Source: Saccharococcus thermophilus
GTDB taxonomy: Bacteria; Bacillota; Bacilli; Bacillales; Anoxybacillaceae
Length of the DNA: 64,000 bases
Assembly: GCF_011761475.1 (NCBI RefSeq)
Contig: NZ_JAASRS010000001.1
Coordinates: 1,736,001 to 1,800,000 of the forward strand
Direction: 5' to 3'
Positions 61,491 to 64,000 of the stretch are shown piece after piece. The translations under genes and the position numbers were made by a program. The notes below the pieces were generated by a model. It saw nothing but the letters and a program-made list of their open reading frames with translations. It ran no database searches and had not been told where the DNA came from. Within the stretch, counting starts at the first letter, position 1. Each line of letters begins with the position of its first letter.

Positions 61491-62777
61491 AAAAAAAGAG
61501 ACATGAACCCGATTCCTTGATTAGAATAGATGTGTCACCAAAACTATTCACAAGGAGGTTCATGTCTCATGAATAGATTAGCACATCATCAAGGAATCCA
61601 CAAGTTTTTCACGATGTTGGGGTTGGCCCTTTATTTTTCAAAACCTGTCATGAAGCATCTCGTTCATATCGTGGATGCGCTGACCACCAAAGGATTTGCG
61701 GGAACATTGACCGATCTTCATCATTGGAGCTTTCATCCGAACCACCGCACGACACTCAGCCATTTTTTCACGAAAAGCCCTTGGGATGAAGAGACGCTGC
61801 TTCGCAAACTTCAACAGTGGATGCTTCGTCGTGTCGAACGCATCGCCAAACAGGAGAGTCAACCCCTTTTTGTTTCGATCGATGATACGATTTGCCAAAA
61901 AACCAAGCCTTCGTCACAGGCAACGCACGCCATTCAAGGGTGTGATTGGCACTATTCTCACACAGAGAAAAAGTCGATCTGGGGACATTCTCTCGTTTGG
62001 CTCATGGTTCATACGATGACCCAGGCTTTTCCCTTTGCGTTCCGCCTCTACGACAAGGCGGCTGGGAAAAGCAAGGGGGAACTCGCGATCGAGATGCTTT
62101 CTTCTTTGGATGTACACCGTCCTGTTTATGTGCTGATGGACTCTTGGTATCCATCGCAAACGCTCGTGGAAGCTTGTCTGAAAAAGGGATTCCACGTAAT
62201 CGCAATGCTCAAGGCCAATCGGCTTCTTTATCCAAAAGGCATTGCGGTTCAGGTGAGGGAGTTTGCCCGCTACATCGAACCGAAAGACACTCACCTCGTC
62301 ACGGTGGGAGAAGAGCGTTATCGGGTTTATCGCTACGAAGGCTCTCTCAAAGGTCTCGATGATGCCGTGGTGCTGCTCGCTTGGAAAGCCGATCAGCCGA
62401 TGACATCGGAACATCTTCACTGCGTCTTGAGCACCGACCGGGATCTAAGCGATGAAGAGATCTTGCGCTACTATGCCCAGCGTTGGTCGATCGAATGTTT
62501 TTTCCGTCAAGCGAAAGACCAGCTGAAACTCGATGGATACCGCGTTCGCGGACGTCGGGCGGTGAAACGCTACTGGATCTTGGTGCAGCTTGCTTACGTG
62601 TACAGCATGTTCGAGTCGAACAGCGATTTTTCTGATGGGCTCGATCTTCTGCGCAAGAGAAAAGGACATAGCCTCGTGGAGTTCATTTACCGTGCAGCGA
62701 AACAAAATATTCCCATTGATACCGTGAAAAAACAGCTCCACGTGGCATAAGGGGTACCCTGTTTGTCTCTTTTACAT
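61491..62777 (+). mobile_element. IS701/IS4-like insertion sequence (approximate ends)
   Basis: Short inverted ends AAAGAGACA (near 61495-61503) and TGTCTCTTT (near 62765-62773) flank one transposase gene. The exact limits and the target duplication could not be fixed because the left end lies in an A-run. It separates AT-rich prophage from host-like DNA. Confidence 0.78.
61569..62750 (+). CDS. IS701/IS4-type DDE transposase
   Basis: A 393-residue transposase. The catalytic residues fit SIDDTICQK (first D), YVLMDSWYPS (second D) and RWSIECFFRQAKDQLKLDGYRVR (E with the Y-x2-R-x3-E-x6-K-like signature). ATG at 61569 (MNRLAHHQG) follows AAGGAGG. Full length and open throughout, so it appears active. 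Confidence 0.92.
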   Translation: MNRLAHHQGIHKFFTMLGLALYFSKPVMKHLVHIVDALTTKGFAGTLTDLHHWSFHPNHRTTLSHFFTKSPWDEETLLRKLQQWMLRRVERIAKQESQPLFVSIDDTICQKTKPSSQATHAIQGCDWHYSHTEKKSIWGHSLVWLMVHTMTQAFPFAFRLYDKAAGKSKGELAIEMLSSLDVHRPVYVLMDSWYPSQTLVEACLKKGFHVIAMLKANRLLYPKGIAVQVREFARYIEPKDTHLVTVGEERYRVYRYEGSLKGLDDAVVLLAWKADQPMTSEHLHCVLSTDRDLSDEEILRYYAQRWSIECFFRQAKDQLKLDGYRVRGRRAVKRYWILVQLAYVYSMFESNSDFSDGLDLLRKRKGHSLVEFIYRAAKQNIPIDTVKKQLHVA

Positions 62778-62927
62778 GGTAATTATTGTAATTAAAATTG
62801 CTCAACTACAGTATGGTAATATAAATATAAAAGCAAACGGTGGGATAAAAAGATCAGATTCAATGGAATCCGATCTTTTTATCGCTGGTAAGAATGTTAG
62901 TGACAGGCTTTGCTTTTTTTTATTTGT
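62778..62927. other. Short gap between the IS and the alcohol dehydrogenase
   Basis: 150 bp with the terminator below and no gene. The AT-rich 62778-62830 segment may be the last prophage DNA. Confidence 0.5.
62844..62883. terminator. Bidirectional terminator after the alcohol dehydrogenase
   Basis: GATAAAAAGATC-GATTC pairs with GAATC-GATCTTTTTATC around AATG, with one mismatch. T-runs on both strands. Confidence 0.88.
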
Positions 62928-64000
62928 TTAGAAGTCGACATCTAGACCATAAAACGCTGCGATATATAATTTTTTCATTTCTTCTACAGAAGTTTCACGC
63001 GGATTTGTGCTTGTACAAGGATCTTTTACGGCATTGGCCGCCATTTCATCCACGTGTGCGGTGAACGTTTCTTCGGACACTCCGTATTCTTGAAGTGTAT
63101 TTGGAATATTCATCTTATTATTCAAGTCACGAATCCAAGCAATGAGTGAATCCACCAATTCTTTGTTGTTTTCCCCATTCAGACCGAGCCGTTTGGCAAT
63201 TGCTGCATAACGTTCCTCGACTACCGTGCGATTAAATTGGATTACATATGGTAAATAAATCGCATTGGCACATCCATGCGGAATGTTAAATATTGGGCCG
63301 CTTTTGTGTGAAAGACTGTGCACATTTCCTAGCACCGCGTTAGCAAATGCCATTCCAGCCATCGCCTGAGCGTAATGAACTTGTTCGCGGGCTTTAGCAT
63401 CTCCGTGGTAAGAAGCAAGAAGATTTTCTTTCAGTACTTGAGCTGCTTCAATAGCCAAGGAATCTGTGAAAATCGTACGAGGCTTTGCTACGTATGCTTC
63501 AATACTATGTGTGATTGCGTCCATCCCGCTGTAGGCTGTAACGTGCTTCGGCATGGATTGGACCATAATCGGATCAATAATCGCCATGTCTGGCGTCAGT
63601 TCAAAATCAGCCAGTGGATATTTGACCCCTGTTTCTGCATCAGTAATAACCGATAAATTGGATATTTCTGATGCACTTCCGCTTGTCGTTGGGATCCCCA
63701 CGAACTTTGCCCTTGTGCGTAAGCGTGGCAGGCTAAATGGACGTGTCGCTTCTTCAAATGTCAATTCTGGATGTTCGTAGAACAACCACATCGCTTTTGC
63801 CGCATCCATTACTGACCCGCCGCCAATCCCGATCACCCAATCTGGCTGAAAATCATTAAGAATGCGCACTCCTTTTTTTACCATTTGGGTTGTTGGTTCT
63901 GTCGTAATTCCATCAATCACTTTTGTTTCTATATTGGCCTCTGAAAGAAGTTGCTGAATTTTATCAAGATTTCCGTTTTTCTTGACGGAGCTGCCGCCAA
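62928..64000 (-). CDS. Iron-containing alcohol dehydrogenase (5' part beyond window)
   Basis: At least 357 residues are present; the frame continues through the window edge (GGSSVKKNGNLDK...). The NAD-binding GIGGGSVMDAAK and TTSGSASEISNLSVI, the PLADFELTPDMAIIDP segment, and metal ligands in YSGMDAITHSIEA and HKSGPIFNIPHGCANA mark a group III Fe-dependent dehydrogenase. Likely substrates are simple alcohols or aldehydes; not resolved. Its composition is host-like. Confidence 0.92.
   Translation of the reverse strand, partial: GGSSVKKNGNLDKIQQLLSEANIETKVIDGITTEPTTQMVKKGVRILNDFQPDWVIGIGGGSVMDAAKAMWLFYEHPELTFEEATRPFSLPRLRTRAKFVGIPTTSGSASEISNLSVITDAETGVKYPLADFELTPDMAIIDPIMVQSMPKHVTAYSGMDAITHSIEAYVAKPRTIFTDSLAIEAAQVLKENLLASYHGDAKAREQVHYAQAMAGMAFANAVLGNVHSLSHKSGPIFNIPHGCANAIYLPYVIQFNRTVVEERYAAIAKRLGLNGENNKELVDSLIAWIRDLNNKMNIPNTLQEYGVSEETFTAHVDEMAANAVKDPCTSTNPRETSVEEMKKLYIAAFYGLDVDF

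Noticed and set aside
62806-62816. CTACAGTATGG near the right IS resembles the spo0A junction (CTTACAGTATAA)
   Set aside because: Only about 8 bp are shared in AT-rich DNA and no spo0A sequence follows, so it cannot be called the second att site.

Overview
The window looks like the chromosome of a thermophilic spore-forming bacillus of the Geobacillus/Parageobacillus type. The gene order dlt, yqj genes, art, brxB, bkd, yqzF, glycerophosphodiesterase and spo0A follows the Bacillus subtilis yqi/yqj region, with methylmalonyl-CoA mutase genes added. Strong GGAGG ribosome sites, GTG/TTG starts and sigma-A promoters fit a Gram-positive host. Identifications are from sequence reading only; no database search was run.

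Layout. (1) 1-3406: the D-alanylation operon dltX-A-B-C-D, leftward, with dltD cut by the window edge. (2) 3526-4959: an IS256-family element with a perfect 8-bp target duplication, just upstream of dlt. (3) 5092-13907: cheW-like gene, M20 peptidase, acyl-CoA carboxylase subunit, methylmalonyl-CoA epimerase, a Prli42-like micropeptide, L,D-transpeptidase, FUSC membrane protein, the artPQR amino-acid transporter and the bacilliredoxin brxB. (4) 13945-19278: meaB, mutB, mutA. (5) 19503-28482: the branched-chain keto-acid dehydrogenase operon (bkdB, bkdAB, bkdAA, lpdV, buk, bcd), whose upstream end carries a deletion that joins a truncated bkdR to a truncated ptb. Together (3) to (5) form a route from Val/Ile through branched-chain acyl-CoA and propionyl-CoA to succinyl-CoA. 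(6) 28621-30278: yqzF, a glycerophosphodiesterase, yycC-like, and a perfect tandem-repeat Gly/His/Tyr-rich protein.

(7) At 30644-30736 lies only the last 30 codons of spo0A. From 30737 to about 61.49 kb the DNA is AT-rich prophage. It reads leftward: an early promoter with two operator-like repeats (61.0-61.1 kb), small early genes, a P-loop helicase-like ATPase, a YonO-like RNA polymerase (DxDGD motif), many small genes, an HNH nuclease, a CAT tRNA, then terS, terL, portal, MuF, scaffold, capsid, connectors, tail genes with a -1 frameshift site, and the tape measure. A tyrosine recombinase with a dif-like 28-bp site sits backwards between terS and terL. Tail-tip and lysis genes are absent; an IS256 copy without target duplication lies exactly there, so the prophage is probably defective. 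An FtsK-like ATPase, a replication-relaxation-like protein and small genes close the element next to the spo0A remnant.

(8) 61.49-62.78 kb is an IS701/IS4-like element, followed by the 3' part of an iron-containing alcohol dehydrogenase that runs off the window. The expected continuation of spo0A is not seen, so the right end of the prophage is rearranged or outside the window. The most notable items are the phage RNA polymerase, the spo0A junction, the bkdR-ptb deletion, and the recombinase with its dif-like site.
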